Assembly (NCBI GenBank): GCA_947474365.1
Contig: CANJIU010000078.1
Span: 1 to 47,441, forward strand
Reading direction: 5' to 3'
DNA from: Opitutia bacterium
Lineage (GTDB): Bacteria; Verrucomicrobiota; Verrucomicrobiia; Opitutales; Opitutaceae
DNA: 47,441 nt
Part shown: positions 8,801 to 15,766 of the stretch, piece after piece
Numbering within the stretch: position 1 is the stretch's first letter
Layout: every line of letters begins with the position of its first letter
Made by a program: the position numbers and the translations under genes
The notes under the pieces: model-generated
The model's database searches: none
What the model saw: the letters and a program-made list of their open reading frames with translations, nothing else
What the model was told of the DNA's origin: nothing

Positions 8801-11153
8801 CGCGAATCCAGCGGTGCCGCCGCTCCATGTCGACGTTGTAGCGCGAAGGAAATTCTTCGTAGAATTCCACATCGCTCACGAGCGCGGAGCGGACATGGCA
8901 TGCCTCCAGCAAGTCGTGACTGAGCACCGTGTTTTCCGGGAAGCGGCCTTTCAGGGCGCGCTCAAAGGCATCCACGTCGTAAATCCCCTTGCCGATGAAC
9001 GAACCCTCCCAAAAAACGTCCTGATAGACGTCGGACACCTCCCGCGTGTACGGATCGATTCCGGCGTCGCCTGCATAAAGCCGCACGAACCACGAGCGCC
9101 GCGCGCTCGGCAGACTCACGCCCAAGCGCGGTTGCAGGATACCATAACCTTCGGCGACAACCCCGCGCGCCCCGTCAAACACCGGACGGTTCAGGGGATG
9201 CGCCATCGTGCCGACGAGCTCACGAGCCGCATCGCGCGGCAGCTGCGTATCCGTGTCGAGGGTGATGACATACTTCACGTCCGACAGGATGGCGGTGTCC
9301 CCGACGATTTCAGAGAATCGGTCGCGCGCACCGCCGCGCAGCAGCGCGTTGAATTCCGCGAGTTTTCCCCGCTTGCGCTCGTAGCCCATCCACACCCCTT
9401 CGCCGGCGTTCCAACGACGCGGGCGATGAAACAGAAAAAACAAATCGGCCCGCTCCGTGGGATATTTGGCGTTAAGCATTCCGATGCCCTCGCAGGCCCG
9501 CCGCAGCAGCGGCCGATCGCCAGGCAGACTCTCCTCTGCCGCGTCGCGAAAATCTGTCAGCAAGCCGAAGTGCAGGTGTGGATCGCGATTCGCGAGATGG
9601 TGAATCTCCAGCGTTTCGATGAGGCGGTCGATTCCGGCCAGACTCGTGAGCATCGTAGGCACGATCACCATCGTGCGGCAGTCGGGCGCGATCCCGGAGG
9701 AGAAATCCAGCCGAGGAAGGAGGCGGGGCTTGACCAGCAGCGTGGACAGCCAGTTCATCAACGCCACCGCAAGCTGGCTGGCACAGACGAGAAAAACCAG
9801 GGTGAAGCAGGCGAGTCTCCAGCCCTGCAATTCGAGGGCGCGGGCCCGCTGCAGCACGCCGAGCGCAGTGAGCAGGGTGATCGCCCCGATCCCACCCACA
9901 TAAAACATCAGCGGAAATCGGTGAATGCTGCGTTCGAAAATCGTCCGCCATGGCCAGCGCACTTCCATGCGGAGGGCCAGGGCGGGCCGCCCCTTTTCGA
10001 TCAAATAAAAGCCGACGTGCGCAGTGCGATCAATGCGGCCATTCTTTTCGGCGCTGGCGGTCGCCAGTTGGATCGCCCATTGCGCGACCTCCGTTTCCGT
10101 GCATCGGCTGTGCCGGGAGAAAAACTCGACGGCGTGGCGATAACGATCGCGCGTGGCAAAGTCCATCGCGCCATAGATCCCGGCGGGATCCTTCTGCAAC
10201 GTCGCCTCGACCTGGCTCAGGGTCTCGACAAATTTCTTCCAATCCATCGCGCTCAGGAAACGCAGGCTCGCGATACTGTGGCTGACGGATACCTGATCGG
10301 CGGCCTGATTTTGGCTCTCCTGGTGGACGAGCTCCTCGATGGACAGTCCCTGTTCGATGAGCCGCTGTTCGAGCCAGCTCCGCGCAAGATGCAAAACCGG
10401 GCTTTGTCGCGACAAACTCTGGCAGAACTCCGCCACGAATGAGCTGGAAACGGGCAGATTGGACTTCGCCATGTCCGCCACCACAATGACGAGATGGGAG
10501 GGATTCCTCTCCGTCATTTCCTGCAGGCGGCTGACCCACAAGTCGGCCAAGTCGCGATCCGCGCGGGCGAGCGCGAGCCGGGCGGTGATCCGCTGGAGAT
10601 TCTCAATCAGCCCCAGGCGCAGCATGATGGGGATCGCCCAAAGTTCGCCCAATTTCAAGGAACGCACCGCCTGGTAGGCGGCGAGGAAGGCACTCAACGG
10701 CTCGGGATCGATCTGCGCATCCACGTGCGAGATCAATTCGAGCACGATGTCATAGACGCGCGGAAGTCCGGCAGACGGAGTGTTCAGGAGTCGGGGCAGC
10801 TCCCGGCTGTAGCCCTGCGGCAGATGCCGCCGCGCCAGTTGGATCTGCTCCTCGATCAGGTAGAAATTATCGAGCAACCATTCCGCCGCGGGCGTGATCC
10901 GTCGGCTGAGATTGACCGCGAGAGTCGCGCGATTGAACGCGCGCAGGCTACGCTCGTTTTCGGCCAATCTCGCCAGCAGGCGGTTGGAGCTGCGTTGCGT
11001 GACAAGTTGGTGCCCTGCCGCCAGCGCCCGGGCATGACGCGCGAGTTGCTCAACGCTGAACAACTCAGCCCGCAGCGGCGGCTCGCTCACACGCGGGCGA
11101 GAACGCGTTTGTCTAGCCCTCCAGGTTTGCCAGCATAACGATAGTGACGGCAT
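5604..11153 (-). CDS. ndvB: Cyclic beta-1,2-glucan synthase, N-terminal part (GT84 membrane glycosyltransferase), ends in frameshift
   Basis: This is an inner-membrane enzyme that polymerises UDP-glucose into beta-1,2-glucan and cyclises it (NdvB/ChvB type; products act in the periplasm in osmoadaptation and envelope function). The N-terminal soluble region (1-400) is helical. Membrane segments lie at about 408-455, 830-870 and 945-990. The glycosyltransferase core carries YVITLDTDTQLPRD near residue 630 (the DxD-type motif) and RHRWIRGDWQI near 783 (the R/QxxRW motif). A first GT36-like domain begins around 1050 and includes FMVHHQGMCLLALANLL. At about residue 1790 the frame crosses a run of eight G (5777-5784, C8 on plus); the remaining ~58 residues before the stop at 5604 are not family sequence. 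The start is the ATG at 11153; no clear Shine-Dalgarno is visible. Confidence 0.88.
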   Translation of the reverse strand: MPSLSLCWQTWRARQTRSRPRVSEPPLRAELFSVEQLARHARALAAGHQLVTQRSSNRLLARLAENERSLRAFNRATLAVNLSRRITPAAEWLLDNFYLIEEQIQLARRHLPQGYSRELPRLLNTPSAGLPRVYDIVLELISHVDAQIDPEPLSAFLAAYQAVRSLKLGELWAIPIMLRLGLIENLQRITARLALARADRDLADLWVSRLQEMTERNPSHLVIVVADMAKSNLPVSSSFVAEFCQSLSRQSPVLHLARSWLEQRLIEQGLSIEELVHQESQNQAADQVSVSHSIASLRFLSAMDWKKFVETLSQVEATLQKDPAGIYGAMDFATRDRYRHAVEFFSRHSRCTETEVAQWAIQLATASAEKNGRIDRTAHVGFYLIEKGRPALALRMEVRWPWRTIFERSIHRFPLMFYVGGIGAITLLTALGVLQRARALELQGWRLACFTLVFLVCASQLAVALMNWLSTLLVKPRLLPRLDFSSGIAPDCRTMVIVPTMLTSLAGIDRLIETLEIHHLANRDPHLHFGLLTDFRDAAEESLPGDRPLLRRACEGIGMLNAKYPTERADLFFLFHRPRRWNAGEGVWMGYERKRGKLAEFNALLRGGARDRFSEIVGDTAILSDVKYVITLDTDTQLPRDAARELVGTMAHPLNRPVFDGARGVVAEGYGILQPRLGVSLPSARRSWFVRLYAGDAGIDPYTREVSDVYQDVFWEGSFIGKGIYDVDAFERALKGRFPENTVLSHDLLEACHVRSALVSDVEFYEEFPSRYNVDMERRHRWIRGDWQITRWLLPRVPGADGGRIANPLSVLSQWKILDNLRRSLVPVALTVLLVAGWLLWPELGVFGSLLILAIISLPGSLAALLSVFRKPSDLPWRMHLRGVAASYGRQLGQIFLTLAFLPYDALVSLDAIGRTSVRLLVTRRQLLEWQTSGDSERTTPATFTDFYTTMWIAPLFALAGGFLLGLLQPAQLLLALPILVLWLVSPGIAWWISQPIESPPPDLTAGQRIFLRRTARQTWHFFETFVTAQENWLPPDNFQEVPAPVIASRTSPTNMGLALLANLAAWDFGYLAAGGVIRRTHDAFATMQRLERFRGHFYNWYETRTLRALPPLYVSCVDSGNLAGHLLTLGAGLREQVDEKILPPQLFSGLRDTVGVLQDLVPENTELAKLGAELEQAPSGLRASFALLGRVAAQATAIAASLANAAEELKGWAQTLQQNSVEHLAEVLFLAPWLGLPDSPPGGHPRDKFALPDEAPTLRELSTWEQSLGISLAAAGVGVELLRCLSEASDRARQRMMALEDLAKRSDEFAAMDFAYLFNVKRDLFCTGYNVTEGRCDAGFYDLLASEARLCSYVAIALGQVPQDHWFSLGRLLVASRGGPILISWSGSMFEYLMPLLVMPNYEKTLLDHTCRAVVKQQIEYGHSRGLPWGISESGYNRTDVHLNYQYRAFGVPGLGLKRGLAEDLVIAPYASAMALMVAPRAACENLQRLAGEGRAGTYGFFEAVDYTPSRLRPDETSTTIRSFMVHHQGMCLLALANLLRDSPMQRRFMACPLLKAADLLLQERVPKTAASVFSEDLKLEDARTLPGENESVMRVFTNPSPPAPEVHLLSNGRYHVVVSSAGGGYSRWRDLAVTRWREDATRDCWGTFVYLRDLGLGDFWSTAFQPTLHATNGYEAVFTEACAEFRQRQAGLEIHTAIGVSPEDDVELRRITITNRTRVARVAELTSYAEVVLAAYGADAAHPAFSNLFVQTEFVPKSSAILCTRRARAEGEKQPWLFHVMVGQGGNQGGDLLRNGSGPICRPRRIPGQSGRDAGHFAAVQHRRIRPRSDYLTAARGFPSVARICRG
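5777..5784 (-). other. G8 homopolymer at the frame switch in the glucan synthase gene
   Basis: On the coding strand the sequence reads CAATCA, eight G, ATCTCC. With eight G the frame gives NQGGDLLRN and soon stops. With seven G it gives NQGGISCETD, which continues correctly into the rest of the enzyme. The frame therefore breaks exactly here. Possible causes are a sequencing or assembly error in a homopolymer, a real inactivating mutation, or slippage that turns the gene on and off. Confidence 0.85.
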
Positions 11154-11266
11154 TTTCTTGTTAATCCGACCTCAGCTCCTCCGCCCAAGGGCACGAGCAC
11201 TCCTGCCTCGGCCGGGCGGCCGGGTCGCACGACAACGAGAACAGATTCGGCACGGCATCACGCCGC

Positions 11267-11722
11267 TCAATCGGCGCGGGCTTTGTAGTACGAGGCCTCT
11301 AGATGCTCCCACGCCGAGATGACGTTTCGCTTCGCGCTGTCCCACGTGTCGGCCGAAGCAGTGCCGAGGGCCTCGAGTTTTTCCCGATAGCTGGCTTCGG
11401 AGTCCTTTAACTCTCCCATGGCCGCCTTACGGCTGGAGCTGGCCTTGGCTTCAGAATAGTTTGCGCGCAAATCACTCGTCCGCGCCTCCATCTTTGAGGT
11501 CATCGCCTTGGCGCTGGCCCGGAAATCGTCGCGTTTTTCAAACGTAAACGACTTCACCTTGTCCCAACCATGGCCGATCGCATCCTTGCTGTCGGCCACC
11601 ATTTCGCCCGTTTTGGCGCTCACGTCCGCCCGCTCGCTCCGGTTGCAACCGGACAGGAAGATGGGGGAAAGGCCGGCGAGGAACGCGGTAATTGCAAGGG
11701 AGCGGATAGCGGTGTTTTTCAT
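11267..11722 (-). CDS. Small predicted lipoprotein, helical, unknown function
   Basis: A 151-residue protein with a typical lipoprotein signal: basic N-terminus (MKNTAIR), hydrophobic core, and lipobox LSGC with the modified Cys at about residue 26. The mature part is charged, rich in Ala, Ser, Lys and Glu, and predicted to be almost entirely helical, with repeats of the pattern DAIGHGWDKVKSFTFEKRDD and REKLEALGTASADTWDSAK. This resembles small envelope lipoproteins with coiled-coil or apolipoprotein-like helices, but I do not recognise a named family. The ATG at 11722 gives the complete signal peptide. It lies on the same strand as, and upstream of, the glucan synthase gene (113-base gap). 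It may share envelope-stress expression with it, though no promoter evidence was found. Confidence 0.75.
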   Translation of the reverse strand: MKNTAIRSLAITAFLAGLSPIFLSGCNRSERADVSAKTGEMVADSKDAIGHGWDKVKSFTFEKRDDFRASAKAMTSKMEARTSDLRANYSEAKASSSRKAAMGELKDSEASYREKLEALGTASADTWDSAKRNVISAWEHLEASYYKARAD

Positions 11723-12080
11723 TGGATTGAGAGCAGGATGATGTCTTCGCCGGGGGACCGGCCTGTGATTGGAGCGAAGGTGAGTATGACCGACTGCGGA
11801 GGACCCTTACATTGGGTATTCACCTCCCGAGACGATCGCCGGAACAGACGACACGCCCTGAACCAGTGGATGTAAAAACGCCGCGAGTGACCGTTCAGCT
11901 CGCGGCGGTTACCCGCGATGCCATGATGCGACGAGTCGCCGGTCTTACCGACGAAACTAGGCGCAAGAGGATATGCCAAATCCCCAAGTAACGATGACCG
12001 CTGGCGCCATCCCCTCGCTCATTCCATGACCGGGCGGGCAACCGCCGGCAGCAAATCGTTCGTGAGAGGTCAGAAACGTG
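11723..12080. other. 358-base intergenic region
   Basis: It lies between the small lipoprotein (start 11722) and the ArfB-like gene (end 12081), both on minus. The only element I can support is the minus-strand terminator at 11873-11908. The promoter of the lipoprotein gene should lie between 11723 and the terminator, but I see no convincing -35/-10 pair. Confidence 0.5.
11873..11908 (-). terminator. Rho-independent terminator (minus strand)
   Basis: A perfect 9-bp stem CGCCGCGAG / CTCGCGGCG (11879-11887 and 11899-11907) with an 11-base loop. On the minus strand it is followed directly by TTTTT (11874-11878). It lies about 170 bases downstream of the ArfB-like gene and separates that unit from the lipoprotein gene. 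Confidence 0.75.
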
Positions 12081-12467
12081 TCAGTCCACGTCGGGCCTGC
12101 CTCGTCGAGATTTGATGCCCGCACGATGCTTTTTCGACTCAATCATCCTAATCTTCTGGCCGCGGGATTTCTGCCGGTTCCTGCGGCGGCATTGCTCCCG
12201 CTCGTCCTTCTGCTTGGCACGTTCCGCGCGTTGCCGCTCTTCCAATTTTGCACAGAGTTCAGCCCAAGCCAAATCGCGGTTGACCACCTGCGAACGCTCT
12301 CGCTGGCATCTCGCCTCGACGCCGGTGGGACGATGACGCAGCGATACACACGAGCTCGTCTTCTGCAGCTTTTGACCTCCGTGACCCGAGCCGAGGATGA
12401 AACGTTCATCCACATCCGAGATTTTCACCCCAAGAGCCGCCAATTTGGCTTCAATGGATTTGTTCAT
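12081..12467 (-). CDS. ArfB/YaeJ-like peptidyl-tRNA hydrolase (release-factor-like, GGQ domain)
   Basis: A codon-independent ribosome-rescue factor family member. The catalytic loop GSGHGGQKLQKTSS holds the GGQ at residues 30-32, which enters the peptidyl-transferase centre and hydrolyses the peptidyl-tRNA ester. It is followed by VSLRHRPTGVEARCQ, as in RF-1 domain proteins. The C-terminal third is strongly basic (KQKDEREQCRRRNRQKSRGQK, then KIRMIESKKHRAG). In ArfB such a tail occupies the empty mRNA channel and allows rescue of ribosomes without a stop codon. Length (128 aa) fits ArfB-type proteins and excludes full release factors, which have codon-recognition domains. The start ATG at 12467 overlaps the stop of a small upstream frame (ATGA) and has no Shine-Dalgarno of its own. 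Confidence 0.85.
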   Translation of the reverse strand: MNKSIEAKLAALGVKISDVDERFILGSGHGGQKLQKTSSCVSLRHRPTGVEARCQRERSQVVNRDLAWAELCAKLEERQRAERAKQKDEREQCRRRNRQKSRGQKIRMIESKKHRAGIKSRRGRPDVD

Positions 12468-12628
12468 CGACGAATCTCGGATGAGGGATGCGGCACAGCG
12501 GAAATCGACCTAAACATCATGATTTTCTGCCTTCCCGGCACTGATTCAGGAGGCAATCGCTCGTTAACTGCGCCCAGGCGGTGACCCAGCGTCTGGAGTC
12601 GTTTGTCGATTTGGGTTGGTAAAGCCAT
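12464..12628 (-). pseudogene. Short frame resembling a decayed duplicate of the ArfB-like N-terminus, coupled to it
   Basis: A 54-codon frame from ATG at 12628 to a TGA that overlaps the ArfB-like start codon in the sequence ATGA. The protein begins MALPTQIDKRLQTLGHRLGA and continues VNERL, then VPGRQK. It lines up without gaps with the downstream protein: ID/IE, LG, V-x-ER, and PGRQK opposite HGGQK, with about a dozen identities in the first 30 residues. The catalytic GGQ is changed to GRQ and the rest of the domain is missing. It may be a decayed tandem copy kept as a translational leader for the intact gene. The alternative is a chance open frame in a 240-base gap. Confidence 0.4.
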
Positions 12629-12709
12629 GGCCGGTCCGTTTCATCTAGGGAAACTTATTCACGCTTCCCTAGTCAAACCCGCCTCCCTTCCCTCTTCCAT
12701 TCTCCCCAC

Positions 12710-13672
12710 ATGATGACAGGTCCCGACTGGTCCAAGAAACTTCGTGAAGAAATCGGCAAGGCCGTGATCGGCCAGGATGCCGTGATCGAGCGCCTGATGG
12801 TCGCGTTGCTCGCCAACGGCCACGTGCTGCTTGAGGGCATGCCCGGTCTGGCCAAGACCCTTCTGATCAAATCCTTGGGAACCGCCCTTGGCGTGCAGTT
12901 CGAGCGGATTCAGTTCACCCCCGACCTGCTGCCGAGCGACGTCGTCGGCACGATGATTTTTCAGCCCAAGAACGGCGAGTTCTCGGCCCACCGCGGTCCG
13001 ATCTTTGCCAATCTGGTATTGGCCGACGAAATCAACCGCGCTCCGGCCAAGGTGCAGAGCGCCTTGCTCGAGGGCATGCAGGAGCGCCAAGTCACCATCG
13101 GTGGCCAAACTCACGCCCTGCCGAAGCCGTTTTTCGTCATGGCCACGCAGAACCCCGTGGAACAAGAGGGCACCTACCCGCTGCCCGAGGCACAGACCGA
13201 CCGCTTCCTTTTCAAGCTCATCGTCGATTATCCGAGCGCGGAGGAGGAGTCTTCCATGATGCAGCGCTGGGGCCAGGTGACGAAGCAACCGTCGCTGGCC
13301 GCGGCGTCGAGCGGCGAGGAACTTCTCGCGCTCCGCGCCGAGGTCGACCGCATCCATCTCTCCCCCGCCGTCCAAGGCTACATCCTCGCCTTGGTTCGAG
13401 GCACCCGTTCCCTCGCCGAGCGATCGGGCAGCGGCAAACGGTATTTGAACTTCGGCGCTTCGCCCCGCGCATCGCTCGCCCTCTATCAAGCAGGACGGTC
13501 GCTGGCCTGGCTCCGGGGCCAGGATTATGTTTCGCCCGCGCTGATCCAGGAACTGGCACCCGACATCATGCGCCACCGCATCGGCCTCACCTATGAAGCC
13601 GAAGCGGAAGAAATCACTCCCGACAAGATCGTAGCCCAGGTCGTCGAACGAACCCCGGTGCCCGCAAAGTAA
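12710..13672 (+). CDS. moxR: MoxR-family AAA+ ATPase
   Basis: An AAA+ chaperone-like ATPase of the MoxR group. It shows Walker A GMPGLAKT (residues 43-50), Walker B LVLADEINRAP (102-112), and sensor region MATQNPVEQEGTYPLPEAQ with the arginine-finger segment TDRF. The C-terminal lid domain follows (to residue 320). MoxR proteins work with DUF58 and VWA-domain proteins, probably inserting metal or remodelling partners. Here the gene heads exactly such an operon (DUF58, BatA, BatB/C and BatD/E follow). Two adjacent ATG codons at 12710 and 12713 are both possible starts. No Shine-Dalgarno precedes them; the upstream 30 bases are a pyrimidine tract. Confidence 0.95.
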   Translation: MMTGPDWSKKLREEIGKAVIGQDAVIERLMVALLANGHVLLEGMPGLAKTLLIKSLGTALGVQFERIQFTPDLLPSDVVGTMIFQPKNGEFSAHRGPIFANLVLADEINRAPAKVQSALLEGMQERQVTIGGQTHALPKPFFVMATQNPVEQEGTYPLPEAQTDRFLFKLIVDYPSAEEESSMMQRWGQVTKQPSLAAASSGEELLALRAEVDRIHLSPAVQGYILALVRGTRSLAERSGSGKRYLNFGASPRASLALYQAGRSLAWLRGQDYVSPALIQELAPDIMRHRIGLTYEAEAEEITPDKIVAQVVERTPVPAK

Positions 13673-13732
13673 GTGCGACGCGCGACGTGTGTCCCGTGAC
13701 AAGTGTGAATCACAGAGTCCGTGTGAAGTGAC

Positions 13733-14671
13733 ATGAGCAACCTGGTCATCAGCCCGCCGGCACAGGCCGCGTCGCCCGGAACCTCTCCGCTCGCCCTCCT
13801 CCGTCAACTTGAGTGGCGGGTGCGACATGCGGTCGAAAACGTGTTAAGCGGCGAATATCGCTCGGCGTTTCGCGGCCGCGGGATGGAATTCGACCAGGTC
13901 GTCAAATACGAGTTCGGTGACGACGTGCGCGACATCGATTGGAATGTCACCGCGCGCCTCGGCGAGCCGTATCGGAAAAAATTCGTCGAGGAACGTGAGG
14001 TCACGCTGCTGCTGGTCTTCGAAGACTCACCCTCACTGCATTTCGGATCGGGCACGCAATCGAAGCGCGAAGCCCTGCTTGAACTCGCCGGACTGGTGAT
14101 GCTGCTCGGCGCGGTGAATCGCGACCGCGTCGGCTTCGTGCATGCCGCGCCCGGCGGAAATCTCTTCCGCGAACCCGTACGCGGTCGCGGCCAAATTCTG
14201 CATTCCGCCGCCACTCTGCTGGCACGCCCGGCCCCGGCGCCAACGGACGGACCGCCTGAGATCCCATGGCGGTTTCTCGCCCGGGCGGCGCCGAAGCACA
14301 GCGTGTTGATCTGGCTGGGCGACTTTCCGCCAGTTATTCGTGGCGGTCGAGGGGGCGCGCAGCCCGAGGGCTGGCCGATTCTCCAACGCCGCTATCAAAC
14401 GATGGGATTCCGAGTCGACGACCCGTGGGAGCGTGCCCTGCCCGTGGGGGAAAATTTCGCGGCGTACGATCCCGCGGCCGGCCGGCTCGTCACGATCGAA
14501 GGCAGCGCGGCCGAACGCGCCGCCCATGCCACCTGGCAACGGGAACGCGATTCCGCCTGGCAGACGCTCTTTCCCGATCCGCTGAGCCGGCTCGTGGTCG
14601 GTACGGAAGAAAACCGCCTCGATGCCCTCGTGCGTTTCTTTCACGCGAGGATGAGGGGCCGCGGGCGCTGA
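13733..14671 (+). CDS. DUF58 domain-containing protein
   Basis: A soluble protein of 312 aa. The diagnostic DUF58 segment is FRGRGMEFDQVVKYEFGDDV, followed by RDIDWNVTARLGEPYRKKF (about residues 44-82) and VTLLLVFEDSPSLHFGSG, in the position of a degenerate VWA-like fold. In MoxR operons this protein sits between the ATPase and the membrane VWA proteins. Its biochemical job is unknown, but it is thought to be a partner of MoxR. It lies 60 bases after moxR and 21 bases before batA. No membrane segment or signal peptide is seen. Confidence 0.92.
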   Translation: MSNLVISPPAQAASPGTSPLALLRQLEWRVRHAVENVLSGEYRSAFRGRGMEFDQVVKYEFGDDVRDIDWNVTARLGEPYRKKFVEEREVTLLLVFEDSPSLHFGSGTQSKREALLELAGLVMLLGAVNRDRVGFVHAAPGGNLFREPVRGRGQILHSAATLLARPAPAPTDGPPEIPWRFLARAAPKHSVLIWLGDFPPVIRGGRGGAQPEGWPILQRRYQTMGFRVDDPWERALPVGENFAAYDPAAGRLVTIEGSAAERAAHATWQRERDSAWQTLFPDPLSRLVVGTEENRLDALVRFFHARMRGRGR

Positions 14672-14692
14672 CGCGCGCCCTTCCCACCCACG

Positions 14693-15766
14693 ATGTCGCA
14701 CTTCGCGCTGCACGATCCAATTTGGCTCATCGCGCTTCTGGCGCTGCCGCTGATCGCGTGGCTGCGGGGCCGCCGCCGGGTGCCCGTCCTTCTGGTTCCA
14801 TTTGCGGCGGCCTGGCACCGGCCGTCGCTGGTCGCCCCCTCGCGCTGGCCCGTGGCCCTGGCGTTTGCCGGTCTCGCGTTGCTGATCGGCGCTCTCGCGC
14901 GGCCGCAAAAGGTGGAGGACAAACGCGAGGTCCGCTCCGAGGGCTACGACATCATGCTCGCGATTGACCTTTCCACCTCGATGCGCGCGGAAGATTTCGA
15001 GAAGGACGGCGAACGGATCAACCGTCTGCAGGCGATCAAGCCGGTCATCCAGGCCTTCATCGACCGCCGGCCCGCCGACCGCATCGGGATCGTCCTTTTT
15101 TCCGGGCGCGCGTACACGATGGCCCCGCTCACGTTCGACCACGACTGGCTGGCGCGTCAGTTGGCGCGCGTCCGCATCGGGATGATCGAGGATGGTACTG
15201 CGATTGGCGACGGGCTGGGCGTTTCCCTGACCCGGCTGGAACAGGCAAAACGTGACAGCGGCGGACGGCGGATGGGAGCGTTTGTCGTCTTGCTTACCGA
15301 CGGCGCAAACAATCGTGGTTCGCTGCAACCACAGCAGGCGGCCGAACTCGCCAAGTCGCGAGGTATTCCCGTTTACACCATCGGTGCCGGCAAGGAAGGC
15401 TACGTGCCAATTCCGGTCTACGACGACAACAACCGCAAGATGGGCTACCGGCGGATGCTCTCCGATGTCGACGAACCCGCACTGCGCCAAATCGCGGAAA
15501 CGACGGGTGGCAAATTCTTCCGCGTCGCGGACACCGGCACCGTGGAAAGCGCGTTCAAGGCCATCGACCGCGCACAAAAGATCGAATTTCAGGCGAAGAG
15601 TTACCTGATCACCACCGAACTGTTCTGGTGGTTGGCAGCCCCAGCACTCGCCGCGCTGGCGCTGGCCGCCCTGTTTTCGCGTCCCTTGGTCTGGGCGCGG
15701 GTGCCGGCTGCCCGACCAACCACATCCAACGGTGCCGTCCTTTCCGCTCAACCCGTCAAACCATGA
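14693..15766 (+). CDS. batA: BatA-like VWA domain membrane protein
   Basis: A Bat (Bacteroides aerotolerance) family protein. Two N-terminal membrane segments (about 10-23 and 52-70) are followed by a periplasmic or cytoplasmic VWA domain and a C-terminal membrane segment near 305-327. The metal-ion-dependent adhesion site is intact: DLSTS with Asp92, Ser94 and Ser96, and a later LLTDGANNRG. Proteins of this group support tolerance of oxygen or envelope stress in Bacteroides and Leptospira relatives, though the mechanism is not settled. The stop codon overlaps the next start (ATGA at 15763-15766), so BatA and BatB are translationally coupled. Confidence 0.92.
   Translation: MSHFALHDPIWLIALLALPLIAWLRGRRRVPVLLVPFAAAWHRPSLVAPSRWPVALAFAGLALLIGALARPQKVEDKREVRSEGYDIMLAIDLSTSMRAEDFEKDGERINRLQAIKPVIQAFIDRRPADRIGIVLFSGRAYTMAPLTFDHDWLARQLARVRIGMIEDGTAIGDGLGVSLTRLEQAKRDSGGRRMGAFVVLLTDGANNRGSLQPQQAAELAKSRGIPVYTIGAGKEGYVPIPVYDDNNRKMGYRRMLSDVDEPALRQIAETTGGKFFRVADTGTVESAFKAIDRAQKIEFQAKSYLITTELFWWLAAPALAALALAALFSRPLVWARVPAARPTTSNGAVLSAQPVKP

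Noticed and set aside
8034..10442. 802-codon open frame on plus
   Set aside because: Antisense to the glucosyltransferase half; composition rich in Arg/Gln/His as expected for a shadow frame.
11957..12142. 61-codon frame on minus overlapping the end of the ArfB-like gene
   Set aside because: No ribosome site, overlap with a real gene and no recognisable sequence.
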